64,000 nucleotides of DNA from Flagellimonas aequoris (GTDB lineage Bacteria; Bacteroidota; Bacteroidia; Flavobacteriales; Flavobacteriaceae). The stretch lies in the NCBI RefSeq assembly GCF_003584165.1, contig NZ_QXFJ01000030.1, positions 806,001 through 870,000 of the forward strand, written 5' to 3'. Position numbers and translations under genes: made by a program. Positions 43,629 to 52,100 of this stretch are shown here, piece by piece. The notes under the pieces were generated by a model that was not told the DNA's origin, ran no database searches, and was given only the letters and a program-made list of their open reading frames with translations. Position 1 is the first letter of the stretch. The number at the start of each line of letters is the position of its first letter.

Positions 43629-45323
43629 TTATTCCTTATCGTCATTTCTTTCAAAATTTCTTTTTATTGGTAATCTCCAAAAAACCGGAAATGGTTGTCC
43701 ACGAAAGTGCCTACTGGATATATGTGGAATTAGATGAAACCCAGACGTGTAAAATTCAAATTTGTCTTCTTTAATAAACAGATCTACTTCTTCGGTTATT
43801 TCTTTTTTATACTCCTTAATTTCATCATATATGTTAATTGAATGCTTTAAAGTTCCTTCACCTTGACTGTAGTTTTTAGCACAAAAAAACCTTTCAACAT
43901 CCTCTGTACAGAACCAAATCTGCAAGTTTACTTTTGGGAAATTATCATTTATTAATGAACGTATTTCTTTATATAATTCTTCATCTTCAAATAGAACCGA
44001 ATACTCCAACAATATTATCAAAATCGTCGAAGAGTCTATTTCCGAATCAATATCTCCATTATGGATGTCAACCAGTTTGTCAAAATTGGTTCGAAACAAA
44101 GGGAAACGTTTATAAATCACAAAGTTATTATGAAAGGCAACAACCATACTTCTTATCCAATTACATGCATCATCTTTTTTACCCGTAAAATAAAGGAGCT
44201 GCAAGGCCAGAGCAATTTCGATGCAATGCTCATCATATTCGGGATAACTCAACGGTGGATTACTGTGAACAAATGATGAAAGGGCATTCGAAACGGATTC
44301 TGCACTTTTATAAAATTTCTGCGATTCTTCTTCTTTTGTAGCCCAATATTTAAATCGAAATTCTTGGATTTCCGCCAAGCCAATAGTTGCAAGTATTCCA
44401 AGATGCTCCCATGAATTTAAGCTATATTCAAGATAGTTTTTTGAATATCTGTAGATACTGTGTTTTGTTTGATAATGTTGCACCACCTTATTGAAAAAAG
44501 TAATTCCTATTCTTCTCTTTAAGCCGTAGAACATATAAAACTCTTGCTTTACATATGCTTTTTCAAGGTGCCCATTTTTAAATATCCAATCCCAACAAAG
44601 AAGAATACAGCGTTCACTCGCTAACACGGCAGGCTTAAGGTTCTTTAAATCTTGGGACCATTTGAACAAAATATTCAGACAGAGCCTTACCAGCCTGAGT
44701 TTTTTAAGAATCTTCTGTTTTTGCTTTGCATCTTTACGCAATATTTGGTCAAGCAATTCATAAAAATGCGAGAGATTATAATCCGGAACATCTAAAAATG
44801 CAAGCGTTTTTCTTAATAAAGATTGATATTCCGCAGGGAACAATTTTTCATTATCAAGGTAGGTATCCAACATTGAAGCAATTCTAGTGGTACCCCAAAA
44901 ATCATAGGTTCTTTTTTTATTGGAATTCGAGTCTATGTACTGCTTCCAATTAATCTGAACATTCTGTACTATTTCGCCATTAGTCGCAACGACTATTTTA
45001 ACTGGTAGTTTATTATACTTTTTTTCAAGTAAAGAGTTAATATAAACATCTTTGATTTCATTTAGGGAAGGTCTGGTTGAGTTTACCTTACCATCCCAAT
45101 TCGTTCGGTTTAGATTGCCTTGTTTAACTACAAAAAGAAACACTTTGGTTTTATGGTCTTCTGGGTCTTTGCCAACAGCAGCTATATCAACTCCATGCTG
45201 TCTTCCTTTCTGCGGAATGGATATGGGTATTATTTTCATTCCAATCAATAAATCGACAATAAGAGTATCGAGCTCTCCATCTTCCTTTAAAAGAGTGATA
45301 TACTCACTTAAAACAAACCTCAT
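43629..45323 (-). CDS. PD-(D/E)xK-like nuclease domain protein, second gene of a two-gene system
   Basis: 564 residues. The N-terminal 150 residues look like a restriction-endonuclease fold: KGRQHGVDIAAVG (Asp46) and, about 20 residues on, VFLFVVKQGNLNRTNWDG (Lys67). This is the G-x-D...x-x-K spacing of PD-(D/E)xK nucleases, but the usual Glu/Gln two before the Lys is Val. The other 400 residues are alpha-helical repeats without a recognised family. It overlaps the upstream gene by ATGA (45320-45323), so the two proteins are made together. Its AT-rich composition contrasts with the core genome. The call as a defence nuclease is inference; a degraded or regulatory nuclease fold is possible. 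Confidence 0.6.
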   Translation of the reverse strand: MRFVLSEYITLLKEDGELDTLIVDLLIGMKIIPISIPQKGRQHGVDIAAVGKDPEDHKTKVFLFVVKQGNLNRTNWDGKVNSTRPSLNEIKDVYINSLLEKKYNKLPVKIVVATNGEIVQNVQINWKQYIDSNSNKKRTYDFWGTTRIASMLDTYLDNEKLFPAEYQSLLRKTLAFLDVPDYNLSHFYELLDQILRKDAKQKQKILKKLRLVRLCLNILFKWSQDLKNLKPAVLASERCILLCWDWIFKNGHLEKAYVKQEFYMFYGLKRRIGITFFNKVVQHYQTKHSIYRYSKNYLEYSLNSWEHLGILATIGLAEIQEFRFKYWATKEEESQKFYKSAESVSNALSSFVHSNPPLSYPEYDEHCIEIALALQLLYFTGKKDDACNWIRSMVVAFHNNFVIYKRFPLFRTNFDKLVDIHNGDIDSEIDSSTILIILLEYSVLFEDEELYKEIRSLINDNFPKVNLQIWFCTEDVERFFCAKNYSQGEGTLKHSINIYDEIKEYKKEITEEVDLFIKEDKFEFYTSGFHLIPHISSRHFRGQPFPVFWRLPIKRNFERNDDKE

Positions 45324-46912
45324 TTTCTTCGTTTAAAACCTTGACTTTCCAATCTTAATTGAGCTTGACTCACGGGGTCTATGTACTCTCCTCTTGGCAT
45401 TTCGGTACTATGGGATATCAACTTTGGTTCCATATGGGCTGAGTATTCCCCTTTGAATTTTGCGAAAGAAGTCTTTCCGCTCCTAAAATGTAATGTAGTA
45501 AACAAACTTGAAAATGAACCGCCACTTTTTTCACTATCATCGTATGATTTACTGAATTTTTTGCTTTGTAGCCTATTCATATAATTTAATCGAACCTCAG
45601 ATGGATTAAATTCTTTTAAGGTTTCAAGTTTTGAGTAGGCATCATAATACTTCTCCCCATCTTTAATTATCTGATTAATGATTTTCTTGAGCTTTGTTGG
45701 AGCACTCTTTTTCTTTTCATTTAAGAAATCTATAGTTGAGTAATAATTGAATATTAAATGGTTAACGAAAATATCGCTCATGAAGTTTACGGTCGGTTTA
45801 TCGTCATGTTTGGCCTCGATAATTGAAAATAACAACGAAGTTGACAGCTCTTTTTCATAAACAAAACCAATTATTTTTCTTGTAACATACTCGATGTCAT
45901 AAAGACTATAATCTTTCAAAAGTTTTTTGTCTAGTTCTAATGTGTACACATTTCTATAACTCAATTCTCTCAAAATACCGAAGATTGCTAATTGGTAATT
46001 AATCGAATCGTCATTGAGCCATTCGGTAACCAAGGTCTGAAAATATTTGGGTTTCAAATTGTGGATTTCATCGAAAACAGTTTGAAGAAGCTTCGTGTTG
46101 TTGGCGTTTTCAGTCCTAAAGCCAACCCATGCATTCAAAAATTTGGTTACAAGGGACAAGTTATCTTTAACCTTCAGTTGAAGTAAGTAAGCGAGAGAAT
46201 TGTAAGCTCCAGTAAGCTTAATATCCATTGATACTAGAGCATCCAATATTAAGCTATAAAAATCCTTCTCAGATTCAATATCGATTTGATGATCCAATAT
46301 ATGCAATAGCTGAACTTTAATCTCATTTTCTTCCTTGCACAAAAGAGCTCGGATATGCGCATCCGCATTGGGAATATGTTTTCTTTGATTACCACAAGAG
46401 CTTACGACACCAGCTAAAACTCTAACCGAAGTATTTTCATCCTCAATTAACTCGGAAAATCTACCATCCACCTCAATGTTAAAACTCTCTAACTTAGGTT
46501 CGGACAAATCCATATAATAGATGGATGCAATACCTTGGGCTTTTTTTATTGAGGTCGCTTCATCAAATAATTTAAGTACTTCTTTTGTTGCCCATTTGTA
46601 GTCTTTCTTAAATACCCCTGAAACGACTCTTGCCAGCACACCTTGTATTTTCTCATTTGAATTTATACTTACTGATTCATAGAGTGACTTTCCAAATTTT
46701 AAATCCTTACTACAAGCATTATCAATTCCCTGATAAAATTCTGATGCCATAAAATCATTTTCGATTTTCGACAACAAAATTGGTAGTGAATCTATCAGCT
46801 TTGTAATTTCCACCTTTTCAATATTTTGACAAAAATCACGATATGGCACCCAAAAGTCTCGACCTTCTAATCCTGTGGAAAGATTGTCAAGAAATTGATT
46901 TACTTCATTCAT
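45320..46912 (-). CDS. alpha-helical (HEAT-like) repeat protein, first gene of a two-gene system
   Basis: 530 residues, almost all amphipathic helices in pairs of about 35-45 residues (such as LVTKFLNAWVGFRTENANNTKLLQTVFDEI and YFQTLVTEWLNDDSINYQLAIFGILREL), resembling HEAT/ARM scaffolds. No catalytic motif is visible. A flexible, Ser/Lys-rich C-terminal tail (about 450-530) ends in basic residues (GFKRRK). It precedes the nuclease-like gene with a 4-base overlap. It could be the sensor or scaffold partner of the nuclease. There is no clear promoter box in the AT-rich 400 bp upstream. No family is recognised. Confidence 0.6.
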   Translation of the reverse strand: MNEVNQFLDNLSTGLEGRDFWVPYRDFCQNIEKVEITKLIDSLPILLSKIENDFMASEFYQGIDNACSKDLKFGKSLYESVSINSNEKIQGVLARVVSGVFKKDYKWATKEVLKLFDEATSIKKAQGIASIYYMDLSEPKLESFNIEVDGRFSELIEDENTSVRVLAGVVSSCGNQRKHIPNADAHIRALLCKEENEIKVQLLHILDHQIDIESEKDFYSLILDALVSMDIKLTGAYNSLAYLLQLKVKDNLSLVTKFLNAWVGFRTENANNTKLLQTVFDEIHNLKPKYFQTLVTEWLNDDSINYQLAIFGILRELSYRNVYTLELDKKLLKDYSLYDIEYVTRKIIGFVYEKELSTSLLFSIIEAKHDDKPTVNFMSDIFVNHLIFNYYSTIDFLNEKKKSAPTKLKKIINQIIKDGEKYYDAYSKLETLKEFNPSEVRLNYMNRLQSKKFSKSYDDSEKSGGSFSSLFTTLHFRSGKTSFAKFKGEYSAHMEPKLISHSTEMPRGEYIDPVSQAQLRLESQGFKRRK

Positions 46913-47040
46913 TTTATGTAGATTCTTTTTTGAAAAACTATATAAATTTTATTTTAGGAGAAAATAGTAAGATATAAGTGTAATTTATCCTACTTTTTAA
47001 GTAAATCAAAGATCGTAATTGACTATTAGTTTCAACCATG

Positions 47041-47298
47041 ACAAAGAGAAAAATATTCAACTATTCCCCCTGATAACGAGAATCCATTATATGAGGTCTG
47101 TGACTTAAATAACAAGAGCGGTTTTATGTCGTAAAACAAAAAGACTTTTTATCGGATAACAAAAAGTGTGATGAAGCCATAGAATGCTTTCTGTTTGAAA
47201 CCGAAGAACATCAAGATTTAATAAATTACGGGTTAACGGAACCATTACAAACTGTCAATATTGAAAGAGGGTACTTAGGCGGCATTTTTCTGCATTAA
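47041..47298 (+). pseudogene. frameshifted remnant of an unknown gene
   Basis: Two protein-like pieces lie in different frames. One (47042-47134) reads STIPPDNENPLYEVCDLNNK. The other (47113-47298) reads ERFYVVKQKDFLSDNKKCDE and on to NIERGYLGGIFLH, then stop. Joined by one frameshift they read as a plausible protein tail. No family is recognised. The rest of the 46913-47323 gap shows only AT-rich sequence. Confidence 0.35.
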
Positions 47299-47323
47299 AT
47301 CATATAAAAACAACATTTTAAGA

Positions 47324-48139
47324 TTGAAAGACACGGACAATAAACTTCCATCAGATAGAGAGACATTCGAAAAGTTTAGAGGTGCCATGGCCTATATAGA
47401 AGTAGTTAAGCCCAATGGCGACATTGGGATTGGGTCAGCGTTTCATATTGGCGATGGAATTTTAGTTACAGCTCGTCATGTAGTCGAAAATTGCGAAATA
47501 ACAAAAATCGGAACTACAGAAAGTTATAATGTACCTGATGATAATGGGAACGTGTACATACACAATGTTGAAGGTAGGTTTCGAGCCGTTGCCCCACAAG
47601 AACTTACCATGTTGGCAGGACCTTATTATCACCCCGATTCTTCTATAGACGTTGCAGCTCTAATTACAAAACCCAATGATTGCAAAACGGCATTTCTAGG
47701 ATTGTATGTGGACAATTGGATTCATGACAGCGATTACCTTTTAAAAAAAACCGTCATCCTGGGTTATCCACCAATTCCTTTTTCAAAAGAGCCAAAACTA
47801 TTCGCGGCCAGTGCTGAGATTAACTCGATAATCAAAAAATACGTTGGTAAACATATTCATTATATCATATCTGCCATGCCAAGAGGTGGATTTAGCGGTG
47901 GCTTATGTCTTTTAGACAATCATATTTTAGGATTAATTGTAGAGTCGTTGACCTCGGATAATAAAGAAACTGAACTTGGATTCATGTCGGTTTTGTCCCT
48001 TGAACCAATATATAAACTGCTGACCCACAATGATATTTACCCAGCTGAGCAAATTGAATATTATTTCAAATCAGAGGATCGAGACAAGTTTAAAGAAGCT
48101 TGGAAAAAGGGGTTTTGGAAAAGCAATAAACTGGGTTAA
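47324..48139 (+). CDS. trypsin-like serine protease
   Basis: A 271-residue chymotrypsin-fold protease with the whole triad in order: His52 (LVTARHVVEN), Asp109 (DSSIDVAAL), Ser191 (PRGGFSGGLC). There is no signal peptide, so it should act in the cytoplasm, which is unusual for this fold but known for protease-based defence and caspase-like systems. It begins at TTG 47324, giving an N-terminal helix before the first strand; the next ATG (47387) would cut into the barrel. A zinc/HNH-like protein and a small unknown follow on the same strand, so they are probably co-expressed. Confidence 0.8.
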   Translation: MKDTDNKLPSDRETFEKFRGAMAYIEVVKPNGDIGIGSAFHIGDGILVTARHVVENCEITKIGTTESYNVPDDNGNVYIHNVEGRFRAVAPQELTMLAGPYYHPDSSIDVAALITKPNDCKTAFLGLYVDNWIHDSDYLLKKTVILGYPPIPFSKEPKLFAASAEINSIIKKYVGKHIHYIISAMPRGGFSGGLCLLDNHILGLIVESLTSDNKETELGFMSVLSLEPIYKLLTHNDIYPAEQIEYYFKSEDRDKFKEAWKKGFWKSNKLG

Positions 48140-48156
48140 ACTTTAAAATCATATTT

Positions 48157-48921
48157 ATGGCCATATGCAAACTATGTCTGAAAGATAGGCAACTTAGGCA
48201 ATCACATATCATTCCTGAATTTATGTATTCTGGAATTTACGATAAAAACCCTAAACGCTTTTATGAAATAAGAATTGATGATAATGAAGCTAAAAGTAGA
48301 ATTCAGCAAAAGGGCCAGCGAGAGAATTTACTCTGTGGAGAATGTGAATCTAAACTTAGTTTATATGAAAAGTATGCCGATGAAAATCTTTATGGCAAAA
48401 ATCAACAAGGGGAGGCTCGATTGATTAATCAATCAATGGACAGAGAGAGAAAAGTATTTTTATACGAATTTGAAGCATTTGATTATGACCGGATGAAACT
48501 CTTTTTGGATTCGTTATTATGGAGACTTTTGGTTTCCGAAACAATTTACACACCAGATTATGGCGAAGAAATCAAAGAACAACTTAGAAATTCAATTTAT
48601 ACCGAAACACCGTTGGACCCAGCTGAATTTCCGTGTTTGGTTCATTCTATCATGACAGCTCCGGGAAAGATGTTGAAAGGATTCATTTTATCCCCCTTAG
48701 AGAGGAAATACCAAAATCGAACAATTTTGAGTGTTCTTATTGATGGCTTTGAATTCAATTTTTACATGACGGACAATTTACCTGAAGATGAAATCATTCC
48801 ATTTCTTCAGAGAAACGGGGAGTTAAAGGTATTGGGTAGGTTGATTTATGATATGCCAGAATTAGTTGAAATTGTTAAGCAGAGAATGGATCACCTGAGA
48901 GAAAGGTTACATGAAAAATAG
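48157..48921 (+). CDS. CxxC...H...CxxC HNH-like zinc protein
   Basis: 254 residues. Cys4/Cys7 (ICKLC), His17 (QSHIIPEF) and Cys60/Cys63 (LLCGECE) form an HNH-like or treble-clef zinc site, and the SHIIP sequence resembles the His of HNH nucleases. The typical catalytic second His/Asn is not clear, so nuclease activity is uncertain. The remaining 180 residues are mixed alpha/beta with no known match (FEAFDYDRMKLFLDSLLWRLLVSE). It lies 17 bp after the protease gene and 12 bp before a small unknown. It could be the protease's target, a regulator, or a nuclease effector. Confidence 0.65.
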   Translation: MAICKLCLKDRQLRQSHIIPEFMYSGIYDKNPKRFYEIRIDDNEAKSRIQQKGQRENLLCGECESKLSLYEKYADENLYGKNQQGEARLINQSMDRERKVFLYEFEAFDYDRMKLFLDSLLWRLLVSETIYTPDYGEEIKEQLRNSIYTETPLDPAEFPCLVHSIMTAPGKMLKGFILSPLERKYQNRTILSVLIDGFEFNFYMTDNLPEDEIIPFLQRNGELKVLGRLIYDMPELVEIVKQRMDHLRERLHEK

Positions 48922-48933
48922 AATTTACCAATT

Positions 48934-49350
48934 ATGAATAATGAAATAAATAAAAAGAAGAGAAAGTATACGAATTTGATAAAAACCGAAATGATGCGAG
49001 GAGGTGGGCTTAAATTCAGTTTTTTTCAACTTGAAGTTTTTAAGGTTTTATTGACAGAGTTTGGCTATAATTATATCATGATAGGTGGCAAGGGTAAGTA
49101 TTTAAAATCTGCGCCAGAAGGTTATGAAATAGTTCGTTTTCACAAACTTCAGGATAGTTTTACGGACTACTTGAGGTATCATTTTGATCGGTCCAGTATT
49201 CCTGAAGGGATTTCATATGAAGACTTCTTGAACAAATATTACCAATCTAGGCCTATTAATCAGCATTATGCAAAATCTTTTTTTCAAGCAGAGAACAAAC
49301 TGGACGAAAATGATTTTATCTTAGAAAATGAATTTTTAAAGTTCAAGTGA
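48934..49350 (+). CDS. hypothetical protein, third gene of the protease operon
   Basis: A 138-residue protein with no recognised family. The N-terminus is basic (MNNEINKKKRKYTNLIKTEM), followed by aromatic-rich alpha/beta sequence (FFQLEVFKVLLTEFGYNYIMIGGKGKYL). It starts 12 bp after the CxxC protein, so it shares the operon. Codon and base use match the AT-rich cargo. Its function is not known. Confidence 0.6.
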   Translation: MNNEINKKKRKYTNLIKTEMMRGGGLKFSFFQLEVFKVLLTEFGYNYIMIGGKGKYLKSAPEGYEIVRFHKLQDSFTDYLRYHFDRSSIPEGISYEDFLNKYYQSRPINQHYAKSFFQAENKLDENDFILENEFLKFK

Positions 49351-49447
49351 TGAAAGTCTAATAGTGAATCTAGATGGACATAGAAATGCAGCGTCTCTAT
49401 TGAAAAGTCTACGCTTTTTAGTTCCAAACTCAAAAAAAAATCCAATT

Positions 49448-49587
49448 ATCACATTATAATGTGATTTTTATCCCTATTCACTCTTTCTATCACATATTTC
49501 ACTCTATTATCTCATTATAATGTGATTTTTGTTGTAAGTATTGAATTTTATAACTATTTTTACACCTAAATCACATTATAGTGTCAA
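49448..49587 (+). promoter_or_regulatory. three evenly spaced HipB-type operators and promoter of the hip operon
   Basis: O1 ATCACATTATAATGTGAT (49448-49465) is a perfect 18-bp palindrome. O2 (49509-49526) has one mismatch and O3 (49570-49587) three. Their starts are exactly 61 bp apart. TTG (49532-49534), 20 nt and TATTTTTA (49555-49562) form the promoter. O2 lies just upstream of it and O3 covers the transcription and translation start, which fits autorepression. The stretch from 49351 to 49447 holds no gene I can support. Confidence 0.8.
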
Positions 49588-49787
49588 AAAAGAAGATAGG
49601 CAAGAGCATTAAAGCACGTAGAAAAGCGCTACGGGTAACCCAACAACAATTGGCCCAACTCGCCGATGTAAGCGTTAATACACTCTATAAAATTGAGCGT
49701 GGCCAGGCAAACCCTACCCTTGAAACCTTGGATGGAATTGCGGATGTATTGGGAATGGAGGTATGCTTAAAAGTAAAGAAACTCTAG
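49581..49787 (+). CDS. HipB-like HTH antitoxin/repressor
   Basis: A 68-residue XRE-type helix-turn-helix protein: LRVTQQQLAQLADVSVNTLYKIERGQANPTLETLDGIADVLG. In the HipBST family this subunit binds operators and represses the operon. The GTG start at 49581 lies inside operator O3, so the mRNA is nearly leaderless and repression would be direct. Next is HipS 9 bp downstream. The operator sequence fits HipB-type dyads by form; the regulator's recognition sequence is assumed. Confidence 0.88.
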   Translation: MSKKKIGKSIKARRKALRVTQQQLAQLADVSVNTLYKIERGQANPTLETLDGIADVLGMEVCLKVKKL

Positions 49788-49796
49788 ATCGATTGA

Positions 49797-50129
49797 ATGA
49801 GGCGGGCCAAGATATTATTTAAGGGAGAAGAAGCGGGCATACTTACCCAGTATGACGATGGAAGCTTTTCGTATCGCTACCATGACCAATGGCTTGGCGA
49901 TTCGGGAAAGCCGTCCATAAGCCTAACGTTGCCCAAAACCGATCAGGAGTACCGTTCGGAACATCTGTTCCCATTTTTTTATAATATGCTTCCAGAGGGA
50001 ACAAACAAACAGGTAGTGTGCAGACATATGAAGATAGACCAAAACGATTACTTTGGCCTGTTGCTGACAACGGCACGTTATGATACGATCGGTGCCATAA
50101 CCGTAAAGAAAATTGAGCAACCGATATGA
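49797..50129 (+). CDS. HipS-like antitoxin (HipA N-terminal subdomain)
   Basis: A 110-residue protein matching the N-subdomain 1 of HipA (AKILFKGEEAGILTQYDDGSFSYRYHDQWLG... and the SLTLPKTD segment). As a separate gene between the HTH protein and the kinase it matches the HipBST organisation, where the small HipS is the actual antitoxin. It overlaps the kinase gene by ATGA. Split HipA is common in Bacteroidota, so HipS as antitoxin here is inference. Confidence 0.85.
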   Translation: MRRAKILFKGEEAGILTQYDDGSFSYRYHDQWLGDSGKPSISLTLPKTDQEYRSEHLFPFFYNMLPEGTNKQVVCRHMKIDQNDYFGLLLTTARYDTIGAITVKKIEQPI

Positions 50130-51112
50130 GCTTACCGATGATAAAATATTGTCCCGGCACTTTGGCAGAGGGGTATGAGACCTATAGCACGACCTGCTTG
50201 AGAAGGGTATTTGATGGCAGAAAGGTAAACCATATATTGCCTTACGATTCCCCGGCCAGCAACGAAGCTACGGATGAACTCTTTGTTGAGAACCGAAAAA
50301 GGATTTCGATTTCCGGGGTACAGGAAAAATTTTCCGTCCTTTTGGAGAAAAATAAACTTCGGCTTATTAACGAAGGGGAGCAAGGGACCTATATATTAAA
50401 ACCAATTCCCGGTGCGGGTAAAAATCCTGACCAGATGCCCGCCAATGAGCATTTGACGATGCAGATCGCACGACAGGTATTCGATATCGAGACCGCCGAA
50501 AATGCGCTCATATTTTTTAAGGATGGCACACCAGCCTACATTACCAAGCGATTTGATGTAAAGAAAGGCGGTGGGAAACTTGCCAAAGAGGATTTTGCTT
50601 CCCTGGCGGGAAGAACTCCCCAGACCCATGGGGAACACTATAAATATTCGGGCAGTTATCTTGAGTTGTTCGAACTTATGAAAAAGTACCTGCCTGCCTA
50701 TCAATTGGAGGCACCGAAACTTTTCCGACTACTCGTCTTCAATTATCTTTTTTCCAATGGGGATGCCCATTTTAAAAATTTCTCGTTATTGGAAACAGAA
50801 TTGGGAGATTTCAGGTTAAGTCCTGCCTATGACCTGCTCAATACACGAATGCATATAGAAGATTCCGATTTTGCGTTAGATGACGGCCTGTTACCTAAGA
50901 ACTTGTCCAAAGGCAAGGTTATGCAACAATTTCTTTCGCTTGCCGAACATGCAAAAATTGGCCAAGGCCAATTGGATGGGGTTTTGGAGAAATTGCTGTC
51001 GAATTCTGAAGAGGTCGAAAAACTAATAGACGCTTCCTATCTAAGCGATACGTCCAAACGAAATTATTTACAATCGTATCAAACAAGGCTTAAAAAACTA
51101 AATCGAAAGTAA
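50126..51112 (+). CDS. HipT-like serine/threonine kinase toxin
   Basis: A 328-residue HipA-type kinase. The autophosphorylation loop has RISISGVQEKFS with the SIS motif at residues 61-63, as in HipT, where two Ser regulate activity. The catalytic loop NYLFSNGDAHFKN and metal-binding SPAYDLLN (Asp) complete the kinase. HipA/HipT phosphorylate aminoacyl-tRNA synthetases and cause growth arrest. Length and gene order match HipT. It is the third gene of the hip operon and overlaps HipS by four bases. Confidence 0.9.
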   Translation: MSLPMIKYCPGTLAEGYETYSTTCLRRVFDGRKVNHILPYDSPASNEATDELFVENRKRISISGVQEKFSVLLEKNKLRLINEGEQGTYILKPIPGAGKNPDQMPANEHLTMQIARQVFDIETAENALIFFKDGTPAYITKRFDVKKGGGKLAKEDFASLAGRTPQTHGEHYKYSGSYLELFELMKKYLPAYQLEAPKLFRLLVFNYLFSNGDAHFKNFSLLETELGDFRLSPAYDLLNTRMHIEDSDFALDDGLLPKNLSKGKVMQQFLSLAEHAKIGQGQLDGVLEKLLSNSEEVEKLIDASYLSDTSKRNYLQSYQTRLKKLNRK

Positions 51113-51192
51113 TAGGTATAAATTCCAACGAATACATCTCCTGCTTGAAAAAATACGCATATTGCAACTTTACCATTAATCACATCGCCAAT

Positions 51193-51399
51193 ATGAAAAA
51201 CCTGAACAACTTTACATTCTCTGATGTCAAGGCCATATACGATTTTCTTGAATTGAGAAAAGACATTGTCTCCAAAAACCCCGAACATTTTGAAAAGGGA
51301 GAAGTTCACGCAATTATCTCCAAACAAAAATTTGTTTGGCAGCAACTCCATTCTAGAATGAATGAAATAGAAGAATTAAAATCCTATGAAAATGAATGA
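51193..51399 (+). CDS. small hypothetical protein downstream of the hip operon
   Basis: A 68-residue product: MKNLNNFTFSDVKAIYDFLE and a helical rest ending in KSYENE. The ATG at 51193 is used; a longer start at 51145 is possible. It overlaps the next gene by 14 bp, suggesting coupled expression. No family is recognised. Confidence 0.5.
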   Translation: MKNLNNFTFSDVKAIYDFLELRKDIVSKNPEHFEKGEVHAIISKQKFVWQQLHSRMNEIEELKSYENE

Positions 51400-51709
51400 G
51401 ATGTACACTATTTATGTCCACTTTCCATGTGCTGAAGATTATATGGATAAGGCCGTGCAACTTGAGATTCAGATGCCCTTTGTGCCTAGAATCGGAGATT
51501 GCCTCTTTATTGACCCTCAAGATTATAAACATTTAGAGAGAAAGGTAGAGCAAACCGAAACCTTGAAAAAAAGATACAAGAGATGGATTTATGGCGGGCA
51601 GCGATGTTCTTTTGATGATGCCTCCATTGTTATCGCAGTGGTCTGGAATAACAACGATAGCACTATTCACATTGAATTGGGAGAAAATATAGATGAAGAA
51701 AGGGATTAA
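51386..51709 (+). CDS. hypothetical protein downstream of the hip operon
   Basis: 107 residues, beginning MKMNEMYTIYVHFPCAEDYM, with alternating strands and no transmembrane part or known motif. It follows the small gene with a 14-bp overlap. The composition matches the cargo region. Its function is unknown; a pair of accessory genes of the element is the simplest reading. Confidence 0.5.
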   Translation: MKMNEMYTIYVHFPCAEDYMDKAVQLEIQMPFVPRIGDCLFIDPQDYKHLERKVEQTETLKKRYKRWIYGGQRCSFDDASIVIAVVWNNNDSTIHIELGENIDEERD

Positions 51710-51741
51710 ATATCGAATGTACAGAAGTTCCTTTATTAGAT

Positions 51742-51945
51742 TCACACCAAAATCGGGTTAACCCTCCCCGATTCCAAATTCACGAATGCCCCGTGTTTCT
51801 GAATTTGCTTATGGTACAACAACCGAAACAGACAATCGGCCGCATGGGCAACCAAAACATCATCGATAAACAACGATTGCTCGTTCAGCTTGTCGGAATA
51901 GGCACATCCCCTACCCTGCAAATTGGGCGTGTCATGCGCATCCAA
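51742..51945 (-). pseudogene. gene fragment between hypothetical and RadC-like genes
   Basis: The minus strand holds a short frame with coding-like codon use (starting LDAHDTPNLQGRGCAYSDKL, ending GRVNPILV) that opens right after a stop in the same frame and has no ATG. On the plus strand a second fragment (about 51965-52071) reads HIYKVNPELNLYFEVIDYAD and on to VFSKH. Both look like pieces of broken genes. No family is recognised. The 51710-52100 gap holds nothing else I can support. Confidence 0.3.
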
Positions 51946-52100
51946 ATCAGGAAAAAAATCACTTCATATCTATAAAGTAAATCCTGAATTGAATCTTTAT
52001 TTTGAAGTAATAGACTACGCTGATTTAATTGACTTCGCCGAAAAGCGGCATGAGGTTTTTTCCAAGCATTAGGAATTCATACAATGTAAAGCCCACCCAT

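Noticed and set aside
48157-48921. confirmed HNH endonuclease
   Set aside because: The zinc ligands are clear but the second catalytic His/Asn of HNH is not, so only an HNH-like call is made.
49448-49587. CRISPR-like array (three repeats, equal spacing)
   Set aside because: Only three degenerate palindromic units with related spacers, no cas genes, and they lie on a toxin-antitoxin promoter.
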